A stretch of DNA of 64,000 nt from Lentinus brumalis. Lineage: Eukaryota; Basidiomycota; Agaricomycetes; Polyporales; Polyporaceae. The DNA is taken from positions 372,001 to 436,000 of the forward strand of contig MARA01000015.1 of NCBI GenBank assembly GCA_001792895.1, given 5' to 3'. Under the pieces are notes generated by a model. The model ran no database searches. It saw only the letters and a program-made list of their open reading frames with translations, and was not told the DNA's origin. Below are positions 34,863 through 46,964 of this stretch, piece by piece. Positions within the stretch are counted from its first letter, which is position 1, and the number at the start of each line of letters is the position of its first letter. Position numbers and translations under genes: made by a program.

Positions 34863-36077
34863 GTGGGGTAGGAGTGAAGAGGGTTAACTGCTAGTCTAGA
34901 CTCTAGAACGAGAGATGTCCTGCGCCTAAACTCCAGCCGCAGCGTGTTTCGAATCGAACGGACGCGGTCACGAGGTGATGTTCAGGGCAGGTCTACCAGT
35001 GTCTAAGCTGCCGCCTCCTCTTGTCCTCGTCTCTCCGTTGCGGGCAAGTACTACAAGATGTTCCTGTCGAATCGCGTTGTCTCACTGCAGAGCTGCTCTT
35101 ACCTGGGAACACTCACAGCCGGGTGAATGACACATACGCTTGGGCAATGGGCAGATTGGCCTCTGACGTCGGCCCAGGTGGTAACGGCACACTCGCCGCC
35201 GTATGACTTCTCTCGACCCTGTGCTCTTCGTAGCCTTGTGCGTTGGCCGCTCTGTTGTATCAGATGGCCTACCTCCTGCTTCACTACTTCGCTCAGGCCG
35301 TCTATTTGTGAGCTATCCTCAGGTCCACCTTCGTGCACAATCCACATAGGCCCCCACTGCGCCGGCTCTGCCCTCGACGTAATTTTTGACGGGTACGTGT
35401 GCACGGACGCAGATGCTAGTCACGTCTTCCTCGACAGACGAGATCTGGTGAGGGTGAGGAGGAGGAGGAGTCGCAGGCTCAATGCATGCTATGGACGCTG
35501 ATGTCTCATGCATACAACTTGAATGCACGTACTGAGGGCATGGTAGTCGTCAGTTGCACTCTACTCGGACGAAGACTGTTGGCTGTCAATGACTGTCCTC
35601 CTGGTTGACTCTTCCGCTTGATCTGCCCGCGAGTTCACTGAACAACACCGGCATCAAACTTCCTCACCTGTGGCGGCGGGCGCCACACTCGGAGAGCCTT
35701 GCGCACAGCGAGTCGTGATTCTTCGAGACGTCCATCCGACCTACCCGCCCGCATGCCGACGAGGCAATCAATGCGGAACGTATGTAGAGCACGCTACGTG
35801 CTCATATGCAGCGTGCTCATGTTAGCGGGACGCGACTGCCGGACGTTGTTGACATTGTGCACCGACAGAGCAATCGGGAACAGAGATCATCGTATATCAT
35901 ACTATACGTGCGAAATAGCGTAGTACATGAATGATGCGGAGGTACATGACAACGCTCAAGGTCCTGATGCGGCACCTAGTAAGTATACACAGGGAGGAAC
36001 CGGGGTCCGGAGATTAAGGGGCAGGATTGTCGCCAGTTGAGGGACTGTCCTCTGGCGGTGACCACGGATGCTCCTAA
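34863..36077. other. Intergenic between the two family copies
   Basis: About 35926-36077 is a copy of the 3' flank of the upstream gene (compare gatgcggaggt-acatgacaacgctcaagg at 34188 and 35933), so the duplicated segment covers roughly 34.18-34.86 and 35.93-36.60 kb. The rest shows nothing I can name. Confidence 0.45.
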
Positions 36078-36584
36078 TCAACGGTCAGTCGGATATCCAG
36101 CACCGTTCTGTCGACAGTCACGTACCGCTGCGTAATCATTGAAGTCTCGGTACCAACCGCCCTGATCATCCGGCAAGAGCGCGCGTACACGCTCAATGTC
36201 CTCCTTGACATATTCGGATAACCGACATGCCGTGAGGTCAAGGTCGCTGGGCTGGAAGACCCGCATCGTTGCGAACGCGATGAATGGTATGACGTGATGT
36301 GCGGTGTCCTCAGGATCCTGAACCATTGCGCACCGCCTCGGGGACGTCGACACGTCCGCCTCTTTCGCGATGTAGCCAAGAGCCCAATCCCTGATTTTCT
36401 CTATACGATCCGACATCTCGTCTGTCTTGTCAGCTGGCGGACTGAGATCCTCAGGAAGCGTGGACAAGTTCTTGGAACCTTCGCGCTCCTTAGCTTTGAC
36501 ATATTTCGCCAATTTGATGACGTCCTCCGGTCCCATCCGGAAGCCATAGTGCCATGTGCGAGGGTGCGTCCGAGGGCTGGCCAT
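36078..36584 (-). pseudogene. Second copy of the 189-residue family, C-terminus truncated by frameshift
   Basis: From ATG at 36584 (MASPRTHPRTWHYGF) the protein follows the copy at 34293-34862 closely to YAAVRD. There one additional base near 36115 shifts the frame and it ends after about ten unrelated residues. In the original frame the TVLDIRLTVD segment is still readable, but then meets TAG where the intact copy has CAG. It may still produce a protein lacking the last 40 or so residues. A TATA-like sequence lies about 90 bp upstream. Confidence 0.6.
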
Positions 36585-36673
36585 GAGGTGCAAAGTTGTA
36601 CGAGTGTAGAGGATGAGTAGTCTGGAGCGTGATGTGGCAGGATGTGTTGCTCACTCTCACATATCACTGCTGG

Positions 36674-36681
36674 TATTTATA
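36674..36681 (-). promoter_or_regulatory. TATA box upstream of the truncated family copy
   Basis: On the minus strand the sequence reads TATAAATA, about 90 bp ahead of the ATG at 36584. Confidence 0.5.
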
Positions 36682-36689
36682 TCGGTTGT

Positions 36690-37174
36690 GTGCTGCCCAC
36701 GTGGCATGAAGGAGGCGCCTACCGCTGCCGCCGAGTCCGGGGGCGGGGAGGCGGGGCCTATGAGGCAACTTCGAGGCAAAAGTTAGAGTGTTGGTCCAAG
36801 CTTGGCGATGAACGGACTGTATGTCGCCTCACCCAGCGGCTCTGAAATGACGTTATGTCTGAACATCCATGCACCGTTGCCTCCTGTACACGCAAGTATG
36901 TCAAAGTATGCTCACCGGTCCGCACGTCGCTCGCCGCCGCGGAGTGACGCCGCCCAATACAACGCCCCGGCAGGCCGCGGTAAGCGCCACGCGTCTCCTC
37001 TTTTTGCCTCACCACAGTACTGTATGTATGCAGCGCTCCGCCGGGGTCGGGAGGAAGAGGCGTGCTCGCCCCTCCCTGCCCGTAGGTTTCGTCTGAATGA
37101 GCGCTCCCGGATGATTCCATGATGTCGACCGCCTCACCATCGCCTCTTGCCTACTGACTGGCCTCCTACTGGAC
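36690..37174. other. Intergenic
   Basis: No gene recognised. The stretch separates the divergent promoters of the truncated family copy and of the nuclease-like gene. Confidence 0.4.
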
Positions 37175-37182
37175 TATATAAG
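37175..37182 (+). promoter_or_regulatory. TATA box of the nuclease-like gene
   Basis: TATATAAG in the context ggactatataaggcttggg, about 145 bp ahead of the chosen ATG at 37327. Confidence 0.55.
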
Positions 37183-37326
37183 GCTTGGGCTTTTGGCTGA
37201 TGAAAACACAATCACCCAAACTCGCTCTGCATCTGTACCACACGTCCTCAGGTCTGTCTTCTCTCTTGCTCTCCACTGGCAGCTTCGTCATTGTCTGACA
37301 TTTCTCTACAAAGACTTGCATTCGCA

Positions 37327-38506
37327 ATGGAGCTCACCAAACAGGCACACGCATACATGCTCACTCCAACACAGGTACACCTTGAGTGGCCCTGTTATGG
37401 TTTGTGGGAGGCCGTGTGGCGTTTTCAAGTGTTTCCACCCTGGTTCGCGCCACACGTCGTGCCCTTCCCTCAGAAACGCTACACCATCACGCTCGCGGAC
37501 GATAACGACGACAAGGACGTCGAGAAGACTTACATACCAGATACTGTCCTCATGTTCTTTGCCGGAAACCCTACAGTTGTGTCTGCACTCGCCTTGCAAG
37601 ATACCGAGCCACTGCCTCTGGCTACCACCGCTCAGTATAGCCTGATGCCTCATCTGACCGCTGACCTGCTGATACATGAAGCCAAGCCTGGTCCAATACC
37701 CGCGGCGTCTCCGGACAGTCAACGAAGAGTCTTGCACGAACAACTTAAACAAGCGCGGAAACAGGTCTTTGGGCAAGTGCAGCTATACTTCGCCCAAAAC
37801 CCCACTGCTATGGTCGTGGTGGCGGTGGCTACAGCCGGGTCGGTCTATCAGTGGGCCGTCTTCATCAACGAGTGTACTCTTCCGGCGACAGAACTGGCTG
37901 ACCAGACTTATATACCAAGTCCTGAGTGGAACATGCACGAAGTCAACGAGCTTCCGCAAGTCCCCTTTGCGAAGATACACGAGTAAGCGTAGACCCGTCT
38001 GTCAATGTTTGTGGTAACAAACACTAACATTGCGTCTAGAACGTTTCAAAAGAAACTGGCCATGCAAATGACTTCGAGTCCCACACCCGATCCCCCGAAG
38101 AGAGCCCGGACAGAAGCTCCTGAACCTCTGCAGCCCTCGTGAGTACAGTCGGCCATTGTTCAAATCATCATCTTCATGTGTGCTCCGTCTCTGTAGCCCC
38201 GTGATCTTGCCGACTCGCTCAGAAAGGGCCGCCAACAGGGCTGCCATATCGTCTTCAAATGCGACAGCAAATGCTGCAGCCGGGCCGTCCTCTTCTGGCG
38301 CAAGCGGAGGTCAAGATGGTGACGGTTCGGGAAAGCCCAACAACTCGCCGCGCTACTTCATGCCAGAGTGGTCGAAGCCCTATGATTGGCATTGCGAAGC
38401 AGAGGCTGCTGTACAGTCCAAGAAGGAGTTCATTGACTCCTTCTCCGAGTTCTACCCGAAGATCTTCGCATACGCTAGGGAGCGCTTTGAAGGGCATGCC
38501 ATCTGA
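37327..38506 (+). CDS. PD-(D/E)XK nuclease-like protein, three exons
   Basis: Exons 37327-37982, 38040-38138 and 38197-38506 join in phase to 354 residues. The introns (57 and 58 bp) have clean GTAAGC/CTAG and GTGAGT/GTAG borders. ATG at 37327 has a good context (gcaATGG) and is the first ATG in frame. Residues 70-155 look like a PD-(D/E)XK core: an Asp in YIPDTVLMFF (D72), then LLIHEAKPG (E118, K120), then a Gln-bearing helix (QVFGQVQLYF) and a hydrophobic strand (MVVVAVATAG). The C-terminal exons are low complexity, then end in YFMPEWSKPYDWHCEAEAA. Similar nuclease-fold proteins of unknown role are common in mushrooms, often near transposons. Catalysis is not proven from these motifs alone. 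Confidence 0.6.
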
Positions 38507-38901
38507 CGGTGTGCCCCTCAAGACTGAAGTGCTGGTGGGGCCCTTCACCTTGTAGCGTTCCAGGTTCTGCCGAGAGTGAGAGCCTGAAGGACCCACATGT
38601 CGCTTCCTTCATCGAGTATCCCTAGTACATACTGTAGTTAGCTGGTTCGTGTGTGTATGTACATCTACCGTGTTCCTCGAATCGTTATGTGAGATTTCCT
38701 TCGCATGGCCTACTGATCCTGCGTTCGTCAAAACGTACTCGTGATTCAGCTCACAGTGGCTTCCTTCGACGGTGTCCTCCGGCTCTAGGGTACGAGACTC
38801 CTGCAAGTTGTTGCCAGTATACCGTGTCACTCGCAAATGGAGTCGTCCTATGATGCCCTATGTCGGCGATCTGTACGAATCGGACATCATCGTCTCTGAG
38901 T
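38507..38901. other. Intergenic
   Basis: The 3' flank of the nuclease-like gene; nothing else recognised. Confidence 0.4.
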
Positions 38902-39239
38902 ATGAGTAGCAAAGAGGCCGGACATCGTTGTTCCGTGCAGTCGAACTCCCGAGCTGCGCAGCCCGCCAGTCACACATTGAATAGTAGCTCATCAACATCA
39001 GTAAGTCTCGATATTTATTAGCTAACTTAAGCCTCTTCGAAGCTATTAGCAGATTTCAAGCGCCGGCGATATCGCCACTCCCCCTGACCCGTTTACTCTC
39101 AAATTTTGCGAGGACGTACCTGAGCATGCAATGGCCGTGCATGTCAATTCGCAAGGCAGATGGACAAGAATTGAGCGAGAACGAAAGGAAGGATCAAAAC
39201 CGGACTTTGGATTCACTTGGGAGGACACAGCCACAGGCC
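38902..39239 (+). CDS. Two-exon gene fragment directly left of the transposon
   Basis: ATG at 38902 opens 33 codons (MSSKEAGHRCSVQS, then Ser-rich). A 52-bp intron (GTAAGT to TTAGCAG) leads to 39053-39239, which reads SSAGDIATPPDPFTLKF, then VPEHAMAVHVNSQGRW and so on to a GTAAGC donor at 39240. No third exon was found before the inverted repeat that starts at 39410. The gene was either cut by the element's insertion or its remaining exons escape me. Function is not recognised. Confidence 0.4.
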
Positions 39240-39409
39240 GTAAGCGCCCCTCTTAGGGCTCTTATTGGCCTCCCAAGTCGTGCTAAGTCGATCTAAGTCC
39301 ACTAATAAATTTGGCCCTTTACTGATGAACCGAATTTATATATAAGCCTTCAGTGTATTTGTCTCAGCACTTGTCGTGGCCGCACGGCACTGAAACGTGG
39401 GGCTCCCAG

Positions 39410-39474
39410 AGAGGTCTTCGGATGGGGCCCACAGAAAAATGCGCAACGCAACGCAGCGCGACGCAGCGTCACGC
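39410..39474 (+). repeat. Left terminal inverted repeat
   Basis: Aligned by hand with the reverse complement of 47166-47230, about 53 of 65 positions agree without gaps. The core gcgcaacgcaacgcagcgc is exact. The outer end begins AGAG in both. Confidence 0.65.
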
Positions 39475-40164
39475 TGTGCGCAACTCTGCGCAACACCGTG
39501 CGCAAACCTGCGCGACCTAGCCGGTCCGTCCTCGGAGGCATGTAGGTGAACCCTTCTTCTAGTAAGCAATGTCGTTGCTGTCGCCTGTAGATAGTGTAGA
39601 CCTCATATCAGTCCAAGGAGAGCGTATTATGGCAGGTCCGCGGTTGCTTCCCAGGGTCAAATACATGAGCGCTTATGACACGATCGCGTGAGATATTGCC
39701 ACCCAGGATTTACTCCGGTCCACGACACTCTCCTGCTCAGCAATTGAATTATTCCCAAACTCTGGACGGCTTGAGAGTGGTCATCTTCTGATAATACACG
39801 CTCCAGTACTACCGGTGAACGAAGAAATATATTGCCAGTGGCTGCTTAGACATCCCGTATGGTGAGTGCCACTTCCACCCCGGCAGGCCTTCACATCGCA
39901 GTCCTCGACACTGATTCACTACCTTATTTTCAGACAAGACAATCGGGACCTTGCGACACGATCGATCTTTGCTCAGGCCTGTGAGCATTTCCCGGGGCAT
40001 TGAAGCCCAGGATGTGATGTCCGTGGAGATACAGGTAGGTAACTGGTGTTCAAAGTAAGTATCTACTGCCGTCCGGGGCGTTTCCTCCAGCCTGCACCGG
40101 GCCCCCCTTGCGCATACATGTTGCTTGAGCTTGCGCTGACAGCGCACGAAGACTGCACTGTGCG

Positions 40165-40390
40165 GCGTGACGCAGCGCACGGTGACGCGCCACCATGCGC
40201 CAACGTGCGCGAGGTTAGCGCATGTGTGCGTGACTGTGCGCATAGGAGCGCAGCGTTGCGTGAGGCGGCTCGCGTGCTTGCGCAGCGTTGCGTGAAGCCT
40301 CTCGCGCGCTTGCGCAGCGTTGCGTGAAGCGGAAGAGCCGCTTGCGCAACGCATGCTGCATGCGCAACGCTGCGCAAGCCGTGCGTACCC
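40165..40390. repeat. Left internal array of GCGCAACGC-type words
   Basis: Dense runs of tgcgc, gcgttgcg and gcgcaacgc in both orientations, for example cttgcgcagcgttgcgtga twice and a palindromic stretch around 40340-40380. The words match the inner part of the terminal repeats, which suggests subterminal binding sites. Between this array and the ATG at 40966 there is no recognisable gene. Confidence 0.6.
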
Positions 40391-40965
40391 TCGCGTGGGT
40401 GGTGCGTGCTGCTGGGTCGGTGAATTGACAGTTGTATATGTCTAGACTATCGTCATTGGACGTCCGTCCGCGGCGCAGATATGAGCATCAGACAGGAGGA
40501 GCCTCGTATTGGCATCCCCTGTTGAGGATTAAGTAAGCTTTGAGCAGAGCAATCCCACTCTCTTGCACGAGTGATGTTCTCCGAACAACTTTGAACATAC
40601 CTACGCACCCGCAACGATGTCCGGTATCTGGGTTAGTATGGGATGTGTACACTATACCGGATGACATCCTCACTGCTACGGTCGCACTTTAAGGGGTTCA
40701 TCAAGCACATGGGGGCGTATTTCACATCGAAAGAACAGGATGTGCGTTCAGCGACTCCTATTCATCCTTTTAGCGTCGGTAGGTGGCAGCTGCGCTGCGT
40801 CGTAGCCTCACGCAAGCACTGACAGCATCTCAGGTACAGAAACACAGTCTCACACCAATACTCTGGTCGGACTCGTCCCGATCCTCGATGCTGATGGTGT
40901 GTACATAGTTTAAAATTATGGGAGACACGTAAAGGTTGACTTCCAAGCATGCTATAGGGAACATT

Positions 40966-43900
40966 ATGGCTTGGCGTGTACCACCCGCGGCACCTCGTCC
41001 ACTGCCTCCGTCTGTGACCCGGGACGTCGAGATGATCACAAGGTCGACCACAGGCCCTGCACAGGCCGCTGGTACAACCAGCGCAGAGTCTCCGCGCATG
41101 CTCAGCAATCCGGGGGCAAGTTCTCAGCCTCCGTTCAAGGAGATCAAGCCTAGTCCTCTAGCTCGGGATCCGAACTGGCCCGAGGACTGGGACGGCTGGC
41201 CGGATGGCACTTTCGAGAGGTTCTTCACCCATGAGGAATACCTGGCCACGAAGAAACTTGCCGTACACTGGACCTGTCGCACGTCAGGAGGAACGCACGG
41301 CTCCCGGGATGCGGAGACTTGGGAGGGAGGCCGACGAAGTATCCGCTATTGCAAGGGTGTCCTTGTATGTAGGGGCGAAGGATGCGGGCGGACAGTCCGG
41401 TCTCAGGTGCTAGACGACCGAATAGAATCACAACTGGGCAATACGTGCGAATGTGGAGGTCGCCTCGAGCATGTGCCTTGTTCGGCGACACACACAATCA
41501 CCGTCTTCAAGCACGGTGTCCGCTTCGCGCACAAGGGAACTCACACTCATCCTGCCCCAACTCATCTGCTTCATCTGGACGCGCGCCAGCGACGGGCATT
41601 CGAGGAGCTTGCAGAGCAAAACCCTCGATCTGGTCCGCTCCAGCTCCTGGTTGGGGTTCCGACCCTCCACGGTCCAGGCCCTAAGGCTCCGGACATCTCA
41701 TCCGTCTTGCTCAACAAGGACCGGATCAGTCACGAGCTACAGAAGGTCCGAGCGGAAGCGAAGTCCGCCAAGGGTGGCGATAGCCTCAACTTCGAAGAAT
41801 TCGCCGCCTTCGATGCAGACAACCCGGGGCTAGTCGTACACTCTGTCGTCGGGAAAGTCACGGTAATATCCATTCAGCAGCCCCTTATGCTTGCGGAACT
41901 GGTGAAAGAGACCGCGGTCACAGACGAGCCGGTCAATGGAGTTGTCTCGGACGCGGCGCATGGGTTCTGGAGGCAGCGTAATTGCCTCCTGATGATAAGT
42001 TCAGCATATTCGCGCACTCTGCGTTGCTGGCTTCCCGGGATTCTCTCATACACCAACGGTGCTACCGCGGAACATTTCCAGCACCACTTCTATGCGCTAT
42101 TCAAGAGTATAGCGCAGGAGCGAGCACGTCGAGGGTGGGATACAAGCAGTGATGAGCACTTCGGCACGGTACGCTCGAGTCATTCAATTCAGGCAGGTGC
42201 TCAATAGCTGACTGTGAACCTTTTAGGTTGTTGACTTCAGTGAGGCGGAGCGCAATGGGTTCATAGCGGCCTTCATTCAGTTCCGGCAGAGTGAGGGGTC
42301 CACACGGACCGCAGATGATCTCAAGGCGGCTGCAGAAGGGCTTCTCAAGGGCTGCAAGCAGCACTTCCGCTCAGGAATTACCCGGCTGACACGGATCGGC
42401 GGTGTTATACCGCAGGGACAAGAGAAGAGGTTCAGGGAACTCACTGAGGTTCTACTGGCCACGGAGGACCTGGACGTGTTCTACACCACCGGCAAGAAGA
42501 TCGTGGAAGACTTCCCTTTGGTTGCACCTTGGCTCGAGTGGTGGATGCGGCCAGAGCATGCGTCAATGATATGTGAGTCGCAGAGGCGCATGGAGCCCGC
42601 GCTATGGGATGCGATGCCGGAAACGACCAATGCGGAAGAGGCGATGCATTGGAAGATATACACGGCAGTTGGGCGTGATCACGCTTTCATGGAGGGGATG
42701 CGTGCTCTACTGGCATTCCTCAGACATTTCGACGAACAGCTCGCTGGAGCCAGTAGTGAGTGTCTATCTATTGTTGCTCATTCCTCGCGCCCTCATTCAT
42801 ACATACTATAGTTGGAGTGAAGACGCGGTATGGTCAGCCAGAGCGGTGGAAATCCATAGCCAAGAAGATTGGGCGCACCAAGTTGTCTCGTAAACCCCAC
42901 CTCCGACAGAGGTCGGCTCTGTCCAAGGCTCCGCGTCATCGGTACAAGAACGATGGACGTCCGCCTGACAGAGCGAAAGATCTGCTCAAACGAAAGGTAT
43001 GACCGTGTATAGATGACGGTCATGTCCAGTTCAATGCTCACCATATTTCGCAGAAAATTACAGCTACTAAGGCGAAGCGACCACTTGTTCTGAGGCCCAC
43101 ACCAGACACGGGTCCTAGTAGCTCCTCTACTCCCCCAGCCGAACGTCTCCTACAGTCACGCCCAGTCTCCTCGAGCCCCTCTCACTCTTCAGATGATTAT
43201 CAGCCCGACCCTGACTCAGAGTGGTCTGGTTTTTCGACCAGCAGCGCCTCGGAGCGGCCTACAGAGCACCCACGGCCGAGTCGAAGACAGAAGCACGAGG
43301 ACTCCGTGCCCGTTCAGGACATGGTCCCCAGCTACAAATGGAAGCAGAATTCATGCTGGCTTGACACCGCACTCGAGGCCTTGTGGGCAATTGTTATGCA
43401 GGATTTCCGCTCTTTTGAAGGTCGCTTCTCCCGTCTTCCAAACGGGCACCAAGCACCATTGTATCAGCTGTACACACTGCTCGACCAACGGTGTACGCTA
43501 TTCCAGGGCGCAAATGCCTCAAACTATTCGGTCGCACTGCTCAGTGAGCAACGGGACCGATTCCGCAACGTTCTGCTCGACCGTAGCCTCGGTGGTCGTC
43601 AGATTATAGATTCAGGGAGCAGCATGGAGAATATCATTGTGAGCGGTGCACTTTCAGCCTCTAACATGGTTCTCTTCTCCTCCTCCTCGTTGTGGTGTTG
43701 AGCTCCTTTCACTGACGCATAAATATCGCAGAGTTGGATCCGGGGATTGATCGAGAACGCAATGGCATCCAAGGATCAACAACTGTTCTCCCGGTCCCAA
43801 GCTACTTTGCTGGGTATATGGTCAATATTCGTCGATGCACCGGGGATTCTCTGCCGCATTACAACCACTCGGTTCGCTTGTACATGAAGTATCCGTTCGT

Positions 43901-46399
43901 GCTCACGCAGGATACACGAGCAAGCCATAACGGGAAGATTCACGCATGGCTGGCCAAGCTGACCAGCGTCACGGCCTCTGGAAACTTGCTCGACACCTGC
44001 CACAGAAACACGGAGGACTACATCAACCGGTCTCCTACCTCTGAGGTTGTTCACCGCTGCTCGGGCAACACCACTCATTGGATGTTCTGCGCCTCCCTCC
44101 CTGTCCTGCTCACCCTCGAGACTGTTGATAGCGGATGGGACTTCCCGAGCAAAGTAGAACTCAAACCCTCCCGCAAGAAGACGACAACAACGGACCCCGT
44201 TCCACCCGTGGTAATCTACGACCTTGTTGCTCGGATATTCCATAACCCCGATGCCGGCCCGCACTACATTCTTCGCACAATCTACCGACCACCGGGCTCA
44301 CGAGCCGCCCCAAAGATTCTCCAGTACGATGACTGCGCCTACGGAGGCTTTGCAAAGGTTCTCCCGAAGAGCAAAGCCCCGACACATCTTGCAGGTCCGG
44401 ACGCAGTCCTCTCAGCTCAGCTGCCCGCTGGATACTCGACATGTGTTGCGTTTTACCACCTCCGTGGAGGAACAGAGAGTCAACAGCAGTTCTATCAACA
44501 TCAGCTGGCATTAATGCGTCTCCATCACGATGTTGTGGTCTCCTCAGACTCCGTTTTTGATATTCCGAAGGCCACTCTCTCCTTGGCACGGGCTGATGTC
44601 CGTGTCCTCGAGGTCAAAGAGCGTCTGTGGTACTCTCTTCCAGGTCGAAACCGAGATGCCCATGTCGACTATGATACGGTGCACGATGTAACTCCCGAGG
44701 CGACTGGAAAGCCGGCTGACTCGGAAGCTGCCGTACCCAAAAAACGCGGACGCAGGAAGAGCTCCAGAACCTCTGGTGACCACATGGACCTTATCAAACA
44801 TGTCGCGAGCGCGGAGCTTGGAAGGAACACTACACCATCCCGTGCTCGTGATTCATCTCCTCACCCTGTCTCGTGTCGCTGCGGAGCTCGCGGTGATGGA
44901 CGGGAGATGATAGACGGCCTCAACACGGTACAGTGCGCCTCTTGTAAGAACTACTCACATGTTGCTTGTCAGACCGACGGTCGTGCGAGCAACCTCACAC
45001 GGAATGCGAGCTTCTTATGTGATGCATGCACGGGCAGAGACATACTTCCCGCGTACATGTTCGCTGATCAGTAAGAGCACCTGGATCAGTGATTCCGTGG
45101 CATATCATACTCACGAATCCCGTCTGCAGGAAGCGTACCCGGACACTGAGGCAACGAACAGCAGCACGACCACTTAAAGATCGTCTGAGGTTGGTGAACC
45201 ACGTATTCCCGTTTTGACTACTTAAACTGAAGGCTAATATGTAAGACCCGGGCGGGGAGCATTGGTTCAACACGGTACTTCTGGTACCCGGTACGACTAT
45301 TACAGCTGGAGACGGGATCCCGAGATCGTTCCTGGCGTGTCAAATGGTGGAGACTCAACCACTATGCATCGGAGCCTCCAGATCCTGCTGCTCTGGTACC
45401 AGAGTCACGCATAGTGGACGAGCTATGGCAGGATCGCAGTCACCGTCGCAAGATAAGGGTAAGCTCTAGGCGTACAAAATACCTGGAACCGAGATAACTC
45501 ACCGCTCATACCTCTCCAGCTCGGACGGTGGCAATTGGCGACTCTACTCCCGACAGAAGAAGACATACTCGCGGATCCTCAATCAGTGCCGTACACGCCA
45601 GAGATCGACAGCGCATTGAGACCTCACCTGGACACGCTCTCAGAACTTCTTCAGTGGGAACCAGGACGAGCCACTGACCTCGACCCCAATTCCATCCCGG
45701 CACTTGCAATGGTCAAGTACAATCAGTCGTCTCACCTAACGGCGGAGCGTCAAGGCATCATCCCATTTGTAGGCAACCTTGACATCAGTACACGGGCTCA
45801 AATCCACAACTGGATCTACGAAAACATACCGGGCGCAAAATCAACATTCCACGAATGGATCGGACGATATGTGGTCGCTCATGCGATCACTCTCCTTCTT
45901 GTTCAGAACCTGCGATCAGAGACCGAAGTTGAAGATGAAACGGAGCTGCTTTACCGCGCCTGGAACCTGCAGGTTAGCTGCCAAGTTGACGAAGAAGATG
46001 CGGCCTCCTTCGTGGACGTTGATGCTGAATCCCTGAGAGCGTTCGAACAAAGACTGTTCGAGTGGTCTTCGGAGTCAGGCATTGCCGGCTTTGAGCAGTG
46101 GGGTTTGGATGCAGGTGAACATCAAGATAGATGGAACCCGTACGCTGGTCTTCCCAGTGATTGGTCTACCGGAGGTCATCCGGATGACGCGGACGAACTA
46201 TTGGAGGTAAGCAGGACTCACTCGACTTCTGATCTCCCTTTCAATCATTTGACACAACTAATTCTCTCAGGTGGGCCCTGACTTTGTGCGCGTTGTCCCG
46301 GAGTCGACGGAAGCGGAGCCGACGACGGTCAGAAGCAATCACCTAAAGTTCGCCCCTCGAAGCGGAGACGCAAACTTGAAGGAGATAAATAATCGTTGA
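40966..46399 (+). CDS. Large transposase: WRKY-GCM1 + DDE (Mutator-like) + USP-like peptidase + AT-hook + PHD finger
   Basis: Nine exons by my reading: 40966-42168, 42227-42755, 42812-42996, 43054-43638, 43734-45070, 45130-45189, 45260-45458, 45520-46206 and 46271-46399, giving about 1,637 residues. Residues ~100-200 form a WRKY-GCM1-type finger (GTHGSRDAETW, C129, C135, C140, C161, C163, final HTH). The transposase core has D329 (VVSDAAHGFW), D404 (VVDFSEAERNGF), GCKQHF and the acid in TNAEEAMH (538/539). Residues ~730-1040 resemble a C19 peptidase: Cys box QNSCWLDTALEAL (C740) and His box YDLVARIFHNPDAGPHY (H1011), then YDD. An AT-hook (KKRGRRKS) and a C4HC3 PHD finger (~1215-1266) follow. 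The C-terminal exons carry FWYPVRLL and VPESRIVDELW, a block I associate with fungal transposon proteins. The exon 5 acceptor at 43733 keeps the frame; the alternative at 43731 gives a better-looking start (SWIRGLIENAMAS) but then breaks. Confidence 0.7.
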
Positions 46400-46964
46400 A
46401 AGAAGCGAGGTTCGACGCCTCTTCCAACAATTCTGATGTCGCGGACATGCTCATACAGCCCTGTTGTTTCTACAGTGCATACAGACCTTGAAAGCTCGAC
46501 CTTAGGACCAGAGACGATAGATGATACACGAGCCACAAGAGTCGAGTGCAAAGCGGCAGTCGAGCTGCCAGTGACTCGAGCAGACGGTCACGCAGTCTAC
46601 TTAAAAGTGGGAAAGAAACACCTGCTATTGCGAGCTATTCATGTTCTCTATATATATGTGTACTTCCCTGGCTGACATAGGTAAGCGTTCAGGCGATCGT
46701 GAGGATGAGGAGTCGAGGCCAGAGCTTGAATGTTTCACGGCAAGAGCGCTAAATGTAACACATAAGCGAGACAGAGCGAGACGCGATCACGAGGGCGCGT
46801 AAAGGGGAGTTGGCGATGGGTCGAATTGTGTACCAACCGCAGCGTACGCAGGCACTATAAAAAGTGTGTCTACATGGTGCTGAGGGTCCTAGGTAAGTGC
46901 CAAAATCGGTTAGGAGGGGCAGGGGACAAAAAGACGGGAGAAACAACCGTCTTGAGCTGGGCTC
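46400..46964. other. 3' region of the transposon gene
   Basis: No gene recognised. A TATA-like sequence (ctataaaaag near 46855) is present on the plus strand without an evident gene after it. Confidence 0.35.
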
